A stretch of DNA of 64,000 nt from Cylicocyclus nassatus (lineage: Eukaryota; Nematoda; Chromadorea; Rhabditida; Strongylidae), in NCBI GenBank assembly GCA_958299035.1, contig CATQJL010000079.1:434001-498000 (forward strand). The letters are read 5' to 3'. The notes beneath the pieces are model-generated. The model saw only the letters and a list, made by a program, of their open reading frames with translations, was not told the DNA's origin and ran no database searches. How positions within the stretch are numbered: the stretch's first letter is position 1; the number at the start of each line of letters is the position of its first letter. The position numbers and the translations under genes were made by a program. Shown here one piece after another: positions 13,501 through 28,000 of the stretch.

Positions 13501-16500
13501 GATGGCAAACGATGCCTTTGATGCTACAGCTCGTGTGCCGCTGTCCGAATTCGCTGGCAAACAATTGCCACTGATGCTAGAGCTCGTGTGCTGCTGTCCG
13601 AATTCGCTGGCTAACGATGGCAAACGATGCCGTTGATGCTACAGTTCGTGTGTTGCTTTCGGAATTCGCTGGCAAACGATGGTAAACGATGCCTTTGATG
13701 CTACAGCTCGTGTGTAGCGGTGCGAGTACGCTGGCAAACGATGGTAAACGATGCCGTTGATGCTACAGCTCGTGTGTTGCTTTAAGAATCCGCTGGCAAA
13801 CGATGGCAAACGATGCCTTTGATGCTACAGTTCGTGTGTTGCTTTCCGAATTCGCTGGCAAACAATGGCAAACGATGCCGTTGATGCTACAGCTCGTGTG
13901 TTGCTTTAAGAATCCGCTGGCAAACGATGGCAAACGATGCCTTTGATGCTACAGTTCGTGTGTTGCTTTCCGAATTCGCTGGCAAACGATATTAAACGAT
14001 GCCGTTGATGCTACAGCTCGTGTGTTGCTTTAAGAATCCGCTGGCAAACGATGGCAAACGATGCCTTTGATGCTACAGTTCGTGTGTTGCTTTCCGAATT
14101 CGCTGGCAAACGATGGTAAACGATGCCGTTGATGCTACAGCTCGTGTGTTGCTTTAAGAATCCGCTGGCAAACGATGGCAAACGATGCCGTTGATGCTAC
14201 AGTTCGTGTGTTGCTTTCCGAATTCGCTGGCAAACGATGGTAAACGATGCCTTTGATGCTACAGCTCGTGTGTTGCTATGCGAATTCGCTGGCAAACGAT
14301 GGCAAACGATGCCGTTGATGCTACAGTTCGTGTGTTGCTTTCCGAATTCGCTGGCAAACGATGGTAAACGATGCCGTTGATGCTACAGCTCGTGTGTTGC
14401 TTTAAGAATCCGCTGGCAAACGATGGCAAACGATGCCTTTGATGCTACAGTTCGTGTGTTGCTTTCCGAATTCGCTGGCAAACAATGGCAAACGATGCCG
14501 TTGATGCTACAGCTCGTGTGTTGCTTTAAGAATCCGCTGGCAAACGATGGCAAACGATGCCTTTGATGCTACAGTTCGTGTGTTGCTTTCCGAATTCGCT
14601 GGCAAACGATGGTAAACGATGCCGTTGATGCTACAGTTCGTGTGTTGCTTTACGAATCCGCTAGCAAACGATGGCAAACGATGCCTTTGATGCTACAGCT
14701 CGTGTGTAGCGGTGCGAGTACGCTGACAAACGATGGCAAACGATGCCGTTGATGCTACAGTTCGTGTGTTGCTTTCCGAATTCGCTGGCAAACGATGGTA
14801 AACGATGCCGTTGATGCTACAGCTCGTGTGTTGCTTTAAGAATCCGCTGGCAAACGATGGCAAACGATGCCTTTGATGCTACAGTTCGTGTGTTGCTTTC
14901 CGAATTCGCTGGCAAACAATGGCAAACGATGCCGTTGATGCTACAGTTCGTGAGTGGCTGTCTGAATTCGCTGGCAAACGATGGTAAACGATGCCTTTGA
15001 TGCTACAGTTCGTGAGTGGCTGTCCGAATTCGCTGGCAAACGATGGTAAACGATGCCTTTGATGCTACAGTTTGTGTGTTGCTTTCCGAATTCGCTGGCA
15101 AACGATGGTAAACGATGCCGTTGATGCTACAGTTCGTGTGTTGCTTTAAGAATCCGCTGGCAAACGATGGCAAACGATGCCGTTGATGCTACAGTTCGTG
15201 TGTTGCTTTACGAATCCGCTAGCAAACGATGGCAAACGATGCCTTTGATGCTACAGCTCGTGTGTAGCGGTGCGAGTACGCTGACAAACGATGGCAAACG
15301 ATGCCGTTGATGCTACAGTTCGTGTGTTGTTTTCCGAATTCGCTGGCAAACGATGGTAAACGATGCCGTTGATGCTACAGCTCGTGTGTTGCTTTAAGAA
15401 TCCGCTGGCAAACGATGGCAAACGATGCCTTTGATGCTACAGTTCGTGTGTTGCTTTCCGAATTCGCTGGCAAACGATGGTAAACGATGCCGTTGATGCT
15501 ACAGCTCGTGTGTTGCTTTAAGAATCCGCTGGCAAACGATGGCAAACGATGCCGTTGATGCTACAGTTCGTGTGTTGCTTTCCGAATTCGCTGGCAAACG
15601 ATGGTAAACGATGCCTTTGATGCTACAGCTCGTGTGTTGCTATGCGAATTCGCTGGCAAACGATGGCAAACGATGCCGTTGATGCTACAGTTCGTGTGTT
15701 GCTTTCCGAATTCGCTGGCAAACGATGGTAAACGATGCCGTTGATGCTACAGCTCGTGTGTTGCTTTAAGAATCCGCTGGCAAACGATGGCAAACGATGC
15801 CTTTGATGCTACAGTTCGTGTGTTGCTTTCCGAATTCGCTGGCAAACAATGGCAAACGATGCCGTTGATGCTACAGCTCGTGTGTTGCTTTAAGAATCCG
15901 CTGGCAAACGATGGCAAACGATGCCTTTGATGCTACAGTTCGTGTGTTGCTTTCCGAATTCGCTGGCAAACGATGGTAAACGATGCCGTTGATGCTACAG
16001 CTCGTGTGTTGCTTTAAGAATCCGCTGGCAAACGATGGCAAACGATGCCTTTGATGCTACAGTTCGTGTGTTGCTTTCCGAATTCGCTGGCAAACAATGG
16101 CAAACGATGCCGTTGATGCTACAGCTCGTGTGTTGCTTTAAGAATCCGCTGGCAAACGATGGCAAACGATGCCTTTGATGCTACAGTTCGTGTGTTGCTT
16201 TCCGAATTCGCTGGCAAACGATGGTAAACGATGCCGTTGATGCTACAGCTCGTGTGTTGCTTTAAGAATCCGCTGGCAAACGATGGCAAACGATGCCTTT
16301 GATGCTACAGTTCGTGTGTTGCTTTCCGAATTCGCTGGCAAACGATGGTAAACGATGCCGTTGATGCTACAGCTCGTGTGTTGCTTTAAGAATCCGCTGG
16401 CAAACGATGGCAAACGATGCCGTTGATGCTACAGTTCGTGAGTGGCTGTCCGAATTCGCTGGCAAACGATGGTAAACGATGCCTTTGATGCTACAGTTTG

Positions 16501-17394
16501 TGTGTTGCTTTCCGAATTCGCTGGCAAACGATGGTAAACGATGCCGTTGATGCTACAGCTCGTGTGTTGCTTTAAGAATCCACTGGCAAACGATGGCAAA
16601 CGATGCCGTTGATGCTACAGTTCGTGTGTTGCTTTAAGAATCCGCTGGCAACCGATGGCAAACGATGCCGTTGATGCTACAGTTCGTGTGTTGCTTTCCG
16701 AATTCGCTGGCAAACGATGGTAAACGATGCCTTTGATGCTACAGCTCGTGTGTTGCTATGCGAATTCGCTGGCAAACGATGGCAAACGATGCCGTTGATG
16801 CTACAGCTCGTGTGTTGCTTTAAGAATCCGCTGGCAAACGATGGCAAACGATGCCTTTGATGCTACAGTTCGTGTGTTGCTTTCCGAATTCGCTGGCAAA
16901 CAATGGCAAACGATGCCGTTGATGCTACAGCTCGTGTGTTGCTTTAAGAATCCGCTGGCAAACGATGGCAAACGATGCCTTTGATGCTACAGTTCGTTTG
17001 TTGCTTTCCGAATTCGCTGGCAAACGATGGTAAACGATGCCTTTGATGCTACAGTTTGTGTGTTGCTTTCCGAATTCGCTGGCAAACGATGGTAAACGAT
17101 GCCGTTGATGCTACAGCTCGTGTGTTGCTTTAAGAATCCACTGGCAAACGATGGCAAACGATGCCGTTGATGCTACAGTTCGTGTGTTGCTTTAAGAATC
17201 CGCTGGCAACCGATGGCAAACGATGCCGTTGATGCTACAGTTCGTGTGTTGCTTTCCGAATTCGCTGGCAAACGATGGCAAACGATGCCGTTGATGCTAC
17301 AGCTCGTGTGTTGCTATGCGAATTCGCTGGCAAACAATGGCAAACGATGCCGTTGATGCTACAGTTCGTGTGTTGCTTTACGAACGCTAGCAAA
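8925..17394 (+). repeat. Higher-order duplication, offset 4819 bp
   Basis: About 8925-12575 matches about 13744-17394. Landmarks: GATATTAAACG at 9169 and 13988, GTTGTTTTCC at 10507 and 15326, and a unit with a T-rich CAGTTCKTTTG change at 12171 and 16990. The offset equals 78 units minus 17 bp, which is accounted for by one 53-bp and four 60-bp units lying between the copies. The right edge falls where a 60-bp unit has a different neighbour in the two copies. Confidence 0.8.
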
Positions 17395-20060
17395 CGATGG
17401 CAAACGATGCCGTTGATGCTACAGTTCGTGTGTTGCTTTACGAACGCTAGCAAACGATGGCAAACGTTGCCACTGATGCTACAGCTCGTGTGTTGCTTTA
17501 AGAATCCACTGGCAAACGATGGCAAACGATGCCGTTGATGCTACAGTTCGTGTGTTGCTTTAAGAATCCGCTGGCAACCGATGGCAAACGATGCCGTTGA
17601 TGCTACAGTTCGTGTGTTGCTTTACGAACGCTAGCAAACGATGGCAAACGTTGCCACTGATGCAACAGCTCGTGTGTGGCTGTCCGAATTCGCTGGCAAA
17701 CAATGGCAAACGATGCCGTTGATGCTACAGTTCGTGTGTTGCTTTCGGAATTCGCTGGCAAACGATGGTAAACGATGCCTTTGATGCTACAGCTCGTGTG
17801 TAGCGGTGCGAGTACGCTGACAAACGATGGCAAACGATGCCGTTGATGCTACAGTTCGTGTGCTGCTTTCCGAATTCGCTGGCAAACGATGGTAAACGAT
17901 GCCGTTGATGCTACAGCTCGTGTGTTGCTTTAAGAATCCGCTGGCAAACGATGGCAAACGATGCCTTTGATGCTACAGTTCGTGTGTTGCTTTCCGAATT
18001 CGCTGGCAAACAATGGCAAACGATGCCGTTGATGCTACAGCTCGTGTGTTGCTTTAAGAATCCGCTGGCAAACGATGGCAAACGATGCCTTTGATGCTAC
18101 AGTTCGTGTGTTGCTTTCCGAATTCGCTGGCAAACGATGGTAAACGATGCCGTTGATGCTACAGCTCGTGTGTTGCTTTAAGAATCCGCTGGCAAACGAT
18201 GGCAAACGATGCCTTTGATGCTACAGTTCGTGTGTTGCTTTCCGAATTCGCTGGCAAACAATGGCAAACGATGCCGTTGATGCTACAGCTCGTGTGTTGC
18301 TTTAAGAATCCGCTGGCAAACGATGGCAAACGATGCCTTTGATGCTACAGTTCGTGTGTTGCTTTCCGAATTCGCTGGCAAACGATGGTAAACGATGCCG
18401 TTGATGCTACAGCTCGTGTGTTGCTTTAAGAATCCGCTGGCAAACGATGGCAAACGATGCCTTTGATGCTACAGTTCGTGTGTTGCTTTCCGAATTCGCT
18501 GGCAAACGATGGTAAACGATGCCGTTGATGCTACAGCTCGTGTGTTGCTTTAAGAATCCGCTGGCAAACGATGGCAAACGATGCCGTTGATGCTACAGTT
18601 CGTGAGTGGCTGTCCGAATTCGCTGGCAAACGATGGTAAACGATGCCTTTGATGCTACAGTTTGTGTGTTGCTTTCCGAATTCGCTGGCAAACGATGGTA
18701 AACGATGCCGTTGATGCTACAGCTCGTGTGTTGCTTTAAGAATCCACTGGCAAACGATGGCAAACGATGCCGTTGATGCTACAGTTCGTGTGTTGCTTTA
18801 AGAATCCGCTGGCAACCGATGGCAAACGATGCCGTTGATGCTACAGTTCGTGTGTTGCTTTCCGAATTCGCTGGCAAACGATGGTAAACGATGCCTTTGA
18901 TGCTACAGCTCGTGTGTTGCTATGCGAATTCGCTGGCAAACGATGGCAAACGATGCCGTTGATGCTACAGCTCGTGTGTTGCTTTAAGAATCCGCTGGCA
19001 AACGATGGCAAACGATGCCTTTGATGCTACAGTTCGTGTGTTGCTTTCCGAATTCGCTGGCAAACAATGGCAAACGATGCCGTTGATGCTACAGCTCGTG
19101 TGTTGCTTTAAGAATCCGCTGGCAAACTATGGCAAACGATGCCTTTGATGCTACAGTTCGTTTGTTGCTTTCCGAATTCGCTGGCAAACGATGGTAAACG
19201 ATGCCTTTGATGCTACAGTTTGTGTGTTGCTTTCCGAATTCGCTGGCAAACGATGGTAAACGATGCCGTTGATGCTACAGCTCGTGTGTTGCTTTAAGAA
19301 TCCACTGGCAAACGATGGCAAACGATGCCGTTGATGCTACAGTTCGTGTGTTGCTTTAAGAATCCGCTGGCAACCGATGGCAAACGATGCCGTTGATGCT
19401 ACAGTTCGTGTGTTGCTTTCCGAATTCGCTGGCAAACGATGGCAAACGATGCCGTTGATGCTACAGCTCGTGTGTTGCTATGCGAATTCGCTGGCAAACA
19501 ATGGCAAACGATGCCGTTGATGCTACAGTTCGTGTGTTGCTTTACGAACGCTAGCAAACGATGGCAAACGATGCCGTTGATGCTACAGTTCGTGTGTTGC
19601 TTTACGAACGCTAGCAAACGATGGCAAACGTTGCCACTGATGCTACAGCTCGTGTGTTGCTTTAAGAATCCACTGGCAAACGATGGCAAACGATGCCGTT
19701 GATGCTACAGTTCGTGTGTTGCTTTAAGAATCCGCTGGCAACCGATGGCAAACGATGCCGTTGATGCTACAGTTCGTGTGTTGCTTTACGAACGCTAGCA
19801 AACGATGGCAAACGTTGCCACTGATGCAACAGCTCGTGTGTGGCTGTCCGAATTCGCTGGCAAACAATGGCAAACGATGCCGTTGATGCTACAGTTCGTG
19901 TGTTGCTTTCGGAATTCGCTGGCAAACGATGGTAAACGATGCCTTTGATGCTACAGCTCGTGTGTAGCGGTGCGAGTACGCTGACAAACGATGGCAAACG
20001 ATGCCGTTGATGCTACAGTTCGTGTGCTGCTTTCCGAATTCGCTGGCAAACGATGGTAAA
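15740..20060 (+). repeat. Tandem higher-order repeat, period 2164 bp (35 units)
   Basis: Landmarks at 16441, 16990 and 17235 recur at 18605, 19154 and 19399, all 2164 bp apart. This equals 35 units less 6 bp, the three 60-bp units of the block. The second copy lies directly after the first. The match is lost near 17900/20065. Outer limits are approximate. Confidence 0.75.
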
Positions 20061-22400
20061 CGATGCCTTTGATGCTACAGTTCGTGTGTTGCTTTCCGAA
20101 TTCGCTGGCAAACGATGGTAAACGATGCCGTTGATGCTACAGCTCGTGTGTTGCTTTAAGAATCCGCTGGCAAACGATGGCAAACGATGCCGTTGATGCT
20201 ACAGTTCGTGTGCTGCTTTCGGATTTCGCTGGCAAACGATGGCAAACGATGCCTTTGATGCTACAGCTCGTGTGCCGCTGTCCGAATTCGCTGGCAAACA
20301 ATTGCCACTGATGCTAGAGCTCGTGTGCTGCTGTCCGAATTCGCTGGCTAACGATGGCAAACGATGCCGTTGATGCTACAGTTCGTGTGTTGCTTTCGGA
20401 ATTCGCTGGCAAACGATGGTAAACGATGCCTTTGATGCTACAGCTCGTGTGTAGCGGTGCGAGTACGCTGACAAACGATGGCAAACGATGCCGTTGATGC
20501 TACAGTTCGTGTGTTGCTTTACGAACGCTAGCAAACGATGGCAAACGATGCCGTTGATGCTACAGTTCGTGTGTTGCTTTACGAACGCTAGCAAACGATG
20601 GCAAACGTTGCCACTGATGCTACAGCTCGTGTGTTGCTTTAAGAATCCACTGGCAAACGATGGCAAACGATGCCGTTGATGCTACAGTTCGTGTGTTGCT
20701 TTAAGAATCCGCTGGCAACCGATGGCAAACGATGCCGTTGATGCTACAGTTCGTGTGTTGCTTTACGAACGCTAGCAAACGATGGCAAACGTTGCCACTG
20801 ATGCAACAGCTCGTGTGTGGCTGTCCGAATTCGCTGGCAAACAATGGCAAACGATGCCGTTGATGCTACAGTTCGTGTGTTGCTTTCGGAATTCGCTGGC
20901 AAACGATGGTAAACGATGCCTTTGATGCTACAGCTCGTGTGTAGCGGTGCGAGTACGCTGACAAACGATGGCAAACGATGCCGTTGATGCTACAGTTCGT
21001 GTGCTGCTTTCCGAATTCGCTGGCAAACGATGGTAAACGATGCCTTTGATGCTACAGTTCGTGTGTTGCTTTCCGAATTCGCTGGCAAACGATGGTAAAC
21101 GATGCCGTTGATGCTACAGCTCGTGTGTTGCTTTAAGAATCCGCTGGCAAACGATGGCAAACGATGCCGTTGATGCTACAGTTCGTGTGCTGCTTTCGGA
21201 TTTCGCTGGCAAACGATGGCAAACGATGCCTTTGATGCTACAGCTCGTGTGCCGCTGTCCGAATTCGCTGGCAAACAATTGCCACTGATGCTAGAGCTCG
21301 TGTGCTGCTGTCCGAATTCGCTGGCTAACGATGGCAAACGATGCCGTTGATGCTACAGTTCGTGTGTTGCTTTCGGAATTCGCTGGCAAACGATGGTAAA
21401 CGATGCCTTTGATGCTACAGCTCGTGTGTAGCGGTGCGAGTACGCTGACAAACGATGGCAAACGATGCCGTTGATGCTACAGTTCGTGTGTTGCTTTACG
21501 AACGCTAGCAAACGATGGCAAACGATGCCGTTGATGCTACAGTTCGTGTGTTGCTTTACGAACGCTAGCAAACGATGGCAAACGTTGCCACTGATGCTAC
21601 AGCTCGTGTGTTGCTTTAAGAATCCACTGGCAAACGATGGCAAACGATGCCGTTGATGCTACAGTTCGTGTGTTGCTTTAAGAATCCGCTGGCAACCGAT
21701 GGCAAACGATGCCGTTGATGCTACAGTTCGTGTGTTGCTTTACGAACGCTAGCAAACGATGGCAAACGTTGCCACTGATGCAACAGCTCGTGTGTGGCTG
21801 TCCGAATTCGCTGGCAAACAATGGCAAACGATGCCGTTGATGCTACAGTTCGTGTGTTGCTTTCGGAATTCGCTGGCAAACGATGGTAAACGATGCCTTT
21901 GATGCTACAGCTCGTGTGTAGCGGTGCGAGTACGCTGACAAACGATGGCAAACGATGCCGTTGATGCTACAGTTCGTGTGCTGCTTTCCGAATTCGCTGG
22001 CAAACGATGGTAAACGATGCCTTTGATGCTACAGTTCGTGTGTTGCTTTCCGAATTCGCTGGCAAACGATGGTAAACGATGCCGTTGATGCTACAGCTCG
22101 TGTGTTGCTTTAAGAATCCGCTGGCAAACGATGGCAAACGATGCCGTTGATGCTACAGTTCGTGTGCTGCTTTCGGATTTCGCTGGCAAACGATGGCAAA
22201 CGATGCCTTTGATGCTACAGCTCGTGTGCCGCTGTCCGAATTCGCTGGCAAACAATTGCCACTGATGCTAGAGCTCGTGTGCTGCTGTCCGAATTCGCTG
22301 GCTAACGATGGCAAACGATGCCGTTGATGCTACAGTTCGTGTGTTGCTTTCGGAATTCGCTGGCAAACGATGGTAAACGATGCCTTTGATGCTACAGCTC
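19500..22400 (+). repeat. Triplicated higher-order repeat, period 977 bp (16 units)
   Basis: Three near-identical tandem copies: the block starting at 19767 recurs at 20744 and 21721, and features at 20376 and 20488 recur at 21353 and 21465. The length 977 is twelve 62-bp, three 60-bp and one 53-bp unit. The third copy ends near 22400 at a 1-bp deletion (GCTCTGTG instead of GCTCGTGTG). The near identity suggests that this is one of the youngest expansions in the array. Confidence 0.85.
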
Positions 22401-24199
22401 TGTGTAGCGGTGCGAGTACGCTGACAAACGATGGCAAACGATGCCGTTGATGCTACAGTTCGTGTGTTGCTTTCCGAATTCGCTGGCAAACGATGGTAAA
22501 CGATGCCGTTGATGCTACAGCTCGTGTGTTGCTTTAAGAATCCGCTGGCAAACGATGGCAAACGATGCCTTTGATGCTACAGTTCGTGTGTTGCTTTCCG
22601 AATTCGCTGGCAAACAATGGCAAACGATGCCGTTGATGCTACAGTTCGTGAGTGGCTGTCTGAATTCGCTGGCAAACGATGGCAAACGATGCCGTTGATG
22701 CTACAGTTCGTGTGTTGCTTTCCGAATTCGCTGGCAAACGATGGCAAACGATGCCGTTGATGCTACAGCTCGTGTGTTGCTATGCGAATTCGCTGGCAAA
22801 CAATGGCAAACGATGCCGTTGATGCTACAGTTCGTGTGTTGCTTTACGAACGCTAGCAAACGATGGCAAACGATGCCGTTGATGCTACAGTTCGTGTGTT
22901 GCTTTACGAACGCTAGCAAACGATGGCAAACGTTGCCACTGATGCTACAGCTCGTGTGTTGCTTTAAGAATCCACTGGCAAACGATGGCAAACGATGCCG
23001 TTGATGCTACAGTTCGTGTGTTGCTTTAAGAATCCGCTGGCAACCGATGGCAAACGATGCCGTTGATGCTACAGTTCGTGTGTTGCTTTACGAACGCTAG
23101 CAAACGATGGCAAACGTTGCCACTGATGCAACAGCTCGTGTGTGGCTGTCCGAATTCGCTGGCAAACAATGGCAAACGATGCCGTTGATGCTACAGTTCG
23201 TGTGTTGCTTTCGGAATTCGCTGGCAAACGATGGTAAACGATGCCTTTGATGCTACAGCTCGTGTGTAGCGGTGCGAGTACGCTGACAAACGATGGCAAA
23301 CGATGCCGTTGATGCTACAGTTCGTGTGCTGCTTTCCGAATTCGCTGGCAAACGATGGTAAACGATGCCTTTGATGCTACAGTTCGTGTGTTGCTTTCCG
23401 AATTCGCTGGCAAACGATGGTAAACGATGCCGTTGATGCTACAGCTCGTGTGTTGCTTTAAGAATCCGCTGGCAAACGATGGCAAACGATGCCGTTGATG
23501 CTACAGTTCGTGTGCTGCTTTCGGATTTCGCTGGCAAACGATGGCAAACGATGCCTTTGATGCTACAGCTCGTGTGCCGCTGTCCGAATTCGCTGGCAAA
23601 CAATTGCCACTGATGCTAGAGCTCGTGTGCTGCTGTCCGAATTCGCTGGCTAACGATGGCAAACGATGCCGTTGATGCTACAGTTCGTGTGTTGCTTTCG
23701 GAATTCGCTGGCAAACGATGGTAAACGATGCCTTTGATGCTACAGCTCGTGTGTAGCGGTGCGAGTACGCTGACAAACGATGGCAAACGATGCCGTTGAT
23801 GCTACAGTTCGTGTGTTGCTTTCCGAATTCGCTGGCAAACGATGGTAAACGATGCCGTTGATGCTACAGCTCGTGTGTTGCTTTAAGAATCCGCTGGCAA
23901 ACGATGGCAAACGATGCCTTTGATGCTACAGTTCGTGTGTTGCTTTCCGAATTCGCTGGCAAACAATGGCAAACGATGCCGTTGATGCTACAGTTCGTGA
24001 GTGGCTGTCTGAATTCGCTGGCAAACGATGGCAAACGATGCCGTTGATGCTACAGTTCGTGTGTTGCTTTCCGAATTCGCTGGCAAACGATGGTAAACGA
24101 TGCCTTTGATGCTACAGTTTGTGTGTTGCTTTCCGAATTCGCTGGCAAACGATGGTAAACGATGCCGTTGATGCTACAGCTCGTGTGTTGCTTTAAGAA

Positions 24200-27100
24200 T
24201 CCACTGGCAAACGATGGCAAACGATGCCGTTGATGCTACAGTTCGTGTGTTGCTTTAAGAATCCGCTGGCAACCGATGGCAAACGATGCCGTTGATGCTA
24301 CAGTTCGTGTGTTGCTTTCCGAATTCGCTGGCAAACGATGGTAAACGATGCCTTTGATGCTACAGCTCGTGTGTTGCTATGCGAATTCGCTGGCAAACGA
24401 TGGCAAACGATGCCGTTGATGCTACAGTTCGTGTGTTGCTTTACGAACGCTAGCAAACGATGGCAAACGTTGCCACTGATGCAACAGCTCGTGTGTGGCT
24501 GTCCGAATTCGCTGGCAAACAATGGCAAACGATGCCGTTGATGCTACAGTTCGTGTGTTGCTTTCGGAATTCGCTGGCAAACGATGGTAAACGATGCCTT
24601 TGATGCTACAGCTCGTGTGTAGCGGTGCGAGTACGCTGACAAACGATGGCAAACGATGCCGTTGATGCTACAGTTCGTGTGTTGCTTTCCGAATTCGCTG
24701 GCAAACGATGGTAAACGATGCCTTTGATGCTACAGTTCGTGTGTTGCTTTCCGAATTCGCTGGCAAACGATGGTAAACGATGCCTTTGATGCTACAGTTT
24801 GTGTGTTGCTTTCCGAATTCGCTGGCAAACGATGGTAAACGATGCCGTTGATGCTACAGCTCGTGTGTTGCTTTAAGAATCCACTGGCAAACGATGGCAA
24901 ACGATGCCGTTGATGCTACAGTTCGTGTGTTGCTTTAAGAATCCGCTGGCAACCGATGGCAAACGATGCCGTTGATGCTACAGTTCGTGTGTTGCTTTAC
25001 GAACGCTAGCAAACGATGGCAAACGTTGCCACTGATGCAACAGCTCGTGTGTGGCTGTCCGAATTCGCTGGCAAACAATGGCAAACGATGCCGTTGATGC
25101 TACAGTTCGTGTGTTGCTTTCGGAATTCGCTGGCAAACGATGGTAAACGATGCCTTTGATGCTACAGCTCGTGTGTAGCGGTGCGAGTACGCTGACAAAC
25201 GATGGCAAACGATGCCGTTGATGCTACAGTTCGTGTGTTGCTTTCCGAATTCGCTGGCAAACGATGGTAAACGATGCCTTTGATGCTACAGTTCGTGTGT
25301 TGCTTTCCGAATTCGCTGGCAAACGATGGTAAACGATGCCGTTGATGCTACAGCTCGTGTGTTGCTTTAAGAATCCGCTGGCAAACGATGGCAAACGATG
25401 CCGTTGATGCTACAGTTCGTGTGCTGCTTTCGGATTTCGCTGGCAAACGATGGCAAACGATGCCTTTGATGCTACAGCTCGTGTGCCGCTGTCCGAATTC
25501 GCTGGCAAACAATTGCCACTGATGCTAGAGCTCGTGTGCTGCTGTCCGAATTCGCTGGCTAACGATGGCAAACGATGCCGTTGATGCTACAGTTCGTGTG
25601 TTGCTTTCGGAATTCGCTGGCAAACGATGGTAAACGATGCCTTTGATGCTACAGCTCGTGTGTAGCGGTGCGAGTACGCTGACAAACGATGGCAAACGAT
25701 GCCGTTGATGCTACAGTTCGTGTGTTGCTTTCCGAATTCGCTGGCAAACGATGGTAAACGATGCCGTTGATGCTACAGCTCGTGTGTTGCTTTAAGAATC
25801 CGCTGGCAAACGATGGCAAACGATGCCTTTGATGCTACAGTTCGTGTGTTGCTTTCCGAATTCGCTGGCAAACAATGGCAAACGATGCCGTTGATGCTAC
25901 AGTTCGTGAGTGGCTGTCTGAATTCGCTGGCAAACGATGGCAAACGATGCCGTTGATGCTACAGTTCGTGTGTTGCTTTCCGAATTCGCTGGCAAACGAT
26001 GGTAAACGATGCCGTTGATGCTACAGCTCGTGTGTTGCTTTCCGAATTCGCTGGCAAACGATGGTAAACGATGCCTTTGATGCTACAGCTCGTGTGTAGC
26101 GGTGCGAGTACGCTGACAAACGATGGCAAACGATGCCGTTGATGCTACAGTTCGTGTGTTGCTTTCCGAATTCGCTGGCAAACGATGGTAAACGATGCCG
26201 TTGATGCTACAGCTCGTGTGTTGCTTTAAGAATCCGCTGGCAAACGATGGTAAACGATGCCTTTGATGCTACAGTTTGTGTGTTGCTTTCCGAATTCGCT
26301 GGCAAACGATGGTAAACGATGCCGTTGATGCTACAGCTCGTGTGTTGCTTTAAGAATCCACTGGCAAACGATGGCAAACGATGCCGTTGATGCTACAGTT
26401 CGTGTGTTGCTTTCCGAATTCGCTGGCAAACGATGGTAAACGATGCCTTTGATGCTACAGCTCGTGTGTTGCTATGCGAATTCGCTGGCAAACGATGGCA
26501 AACGATGCCGTTGATGCTACAGTTCGTGTGTTGCTTTACGAACGCTAGCAAACGATGGCAAACGTTGCCACTGATGCAACAGCTCGTGTGTGGCTGTCCG
26601 AATTCGCTGGCAAACAATGGCAAACGATGCCGTTGATGCTACAGTTCGTGTGTTGCTTTCGGAATTCGCTGGCAAACGATGGTAAACGATGCCTTTGATG
26701 CTACAGCTCGTGTGTAGCGGTGCGAGTACGCTGACAAACGATGGCAAACGATGCCGTTGATGCTACAGTTCGTGTGTTGCTTTCCGAATTCGCTGGCAAA
26801 CGATGGTAAACGATGCCTTTGATGCTACAGTTCGTGTGTTGCTTTCCGAATTCGCTGGCAAACGATGGTAAACGATGCCTTTGATGCTACAGTTTGTGTG
26901 TTGCTTTCCGAATTCGCTGGCAAACGATGGTAAACGATGCCGTTGATGCTACAGCTCGTGTGTTGCTTTAAGAATCCACTGGCAAACGATGGCAAACGAT
27001 GCCGTTGATGCTACAGTTCGTGTGTTGCTTTAAGAATCCGCTGGCAACCGATGGCAAACGATGCCGTTGATGCTACAGTTCGTGTGTTGCTTTACGAACG

Positions 27101-28000
27101 CTAGCAAACGATGGCAAACGTTGCCACTGATGCAACAGCTCGTGTGTGGCTGTCCGAATTCGCTGGCAAACAATGGCAAACGATGCCGTTGATGCTACAG
27201 TTCGTGTGTTGCTTTCGGAATTCGCTGGCAAACGATGGTAAACGATGCCTTTGATGCTACAGCTCGTGTGTAGCGGTGCGAGTACGCTGACAAACGATGG
27301 CAAACGATACCGTTGATGCTACAGTTCGTGTGTTGCTTTCCGAATTCGCTGGCAAACGATGGTAAACGATGCCTTTGATGCTACAGTTCGTGTGTTGCTT
27401 TCCGAATTCGCTGGCAAACGATGGTAAACGATGCCGTTGATGCTACAGCTCGTGTGTTGCTTTAAGAATCCGCTGGCAAACGATGGCAAACGATGCCGTT
27501 GATGCTACAGTTCGTGTGCTGCTTTCGGATTTCGCTGGCAAACGATGGCAAACGATGCCTTTGATGCTACAGCTCGTGTGCCGCTGTCCGAATTCGCTGG
27601 CAAACAATTGCCACTGATGCTAGAGCTCGTGTGCTGCTGTCCGAATTCGCTGGCTAACGATGGCAAACGATGCCGTTGATGCTACAGTTCGTGTGTTGCT
27701 TTCCGAATTCGCTGGCAAACGATGGTAAACGATGCCGTTGATGCTACAGCTCGTGTGTTGCTTTAAGAATCCGCTGGCAAACGATGGCAAACGATGCCTT
27801 TGATGCTACAGTTCGTGTGTTGCTTTCCGAATTCGCGCTGGCAAACAATGGCAAACGATGCCGTTGATGCTACAGTTCGTGAGTGGCTGTCTGAATTCGC
27901 TGGCAAACGATGGCAAACGATGCCGTTGATGCTACAGTTCGTGTGTTGCTTTCCGAATTCGCGGGCAAACGATGGTAAACGATGCCGTTGATGCTACAGC
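24200..28000 (+). repeat. Higher-order duplication, offset 2095 bp
   Basis: Segments at 24298, 24422, 24978 and 25432 recur at 26393, 26517, 27073 and 27527, each 2095 bp away. The offset equals 34 units less 13 bp, matching one 53-bp and two 60-bp units. Block limits are approximate. Confidence 0.75.
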
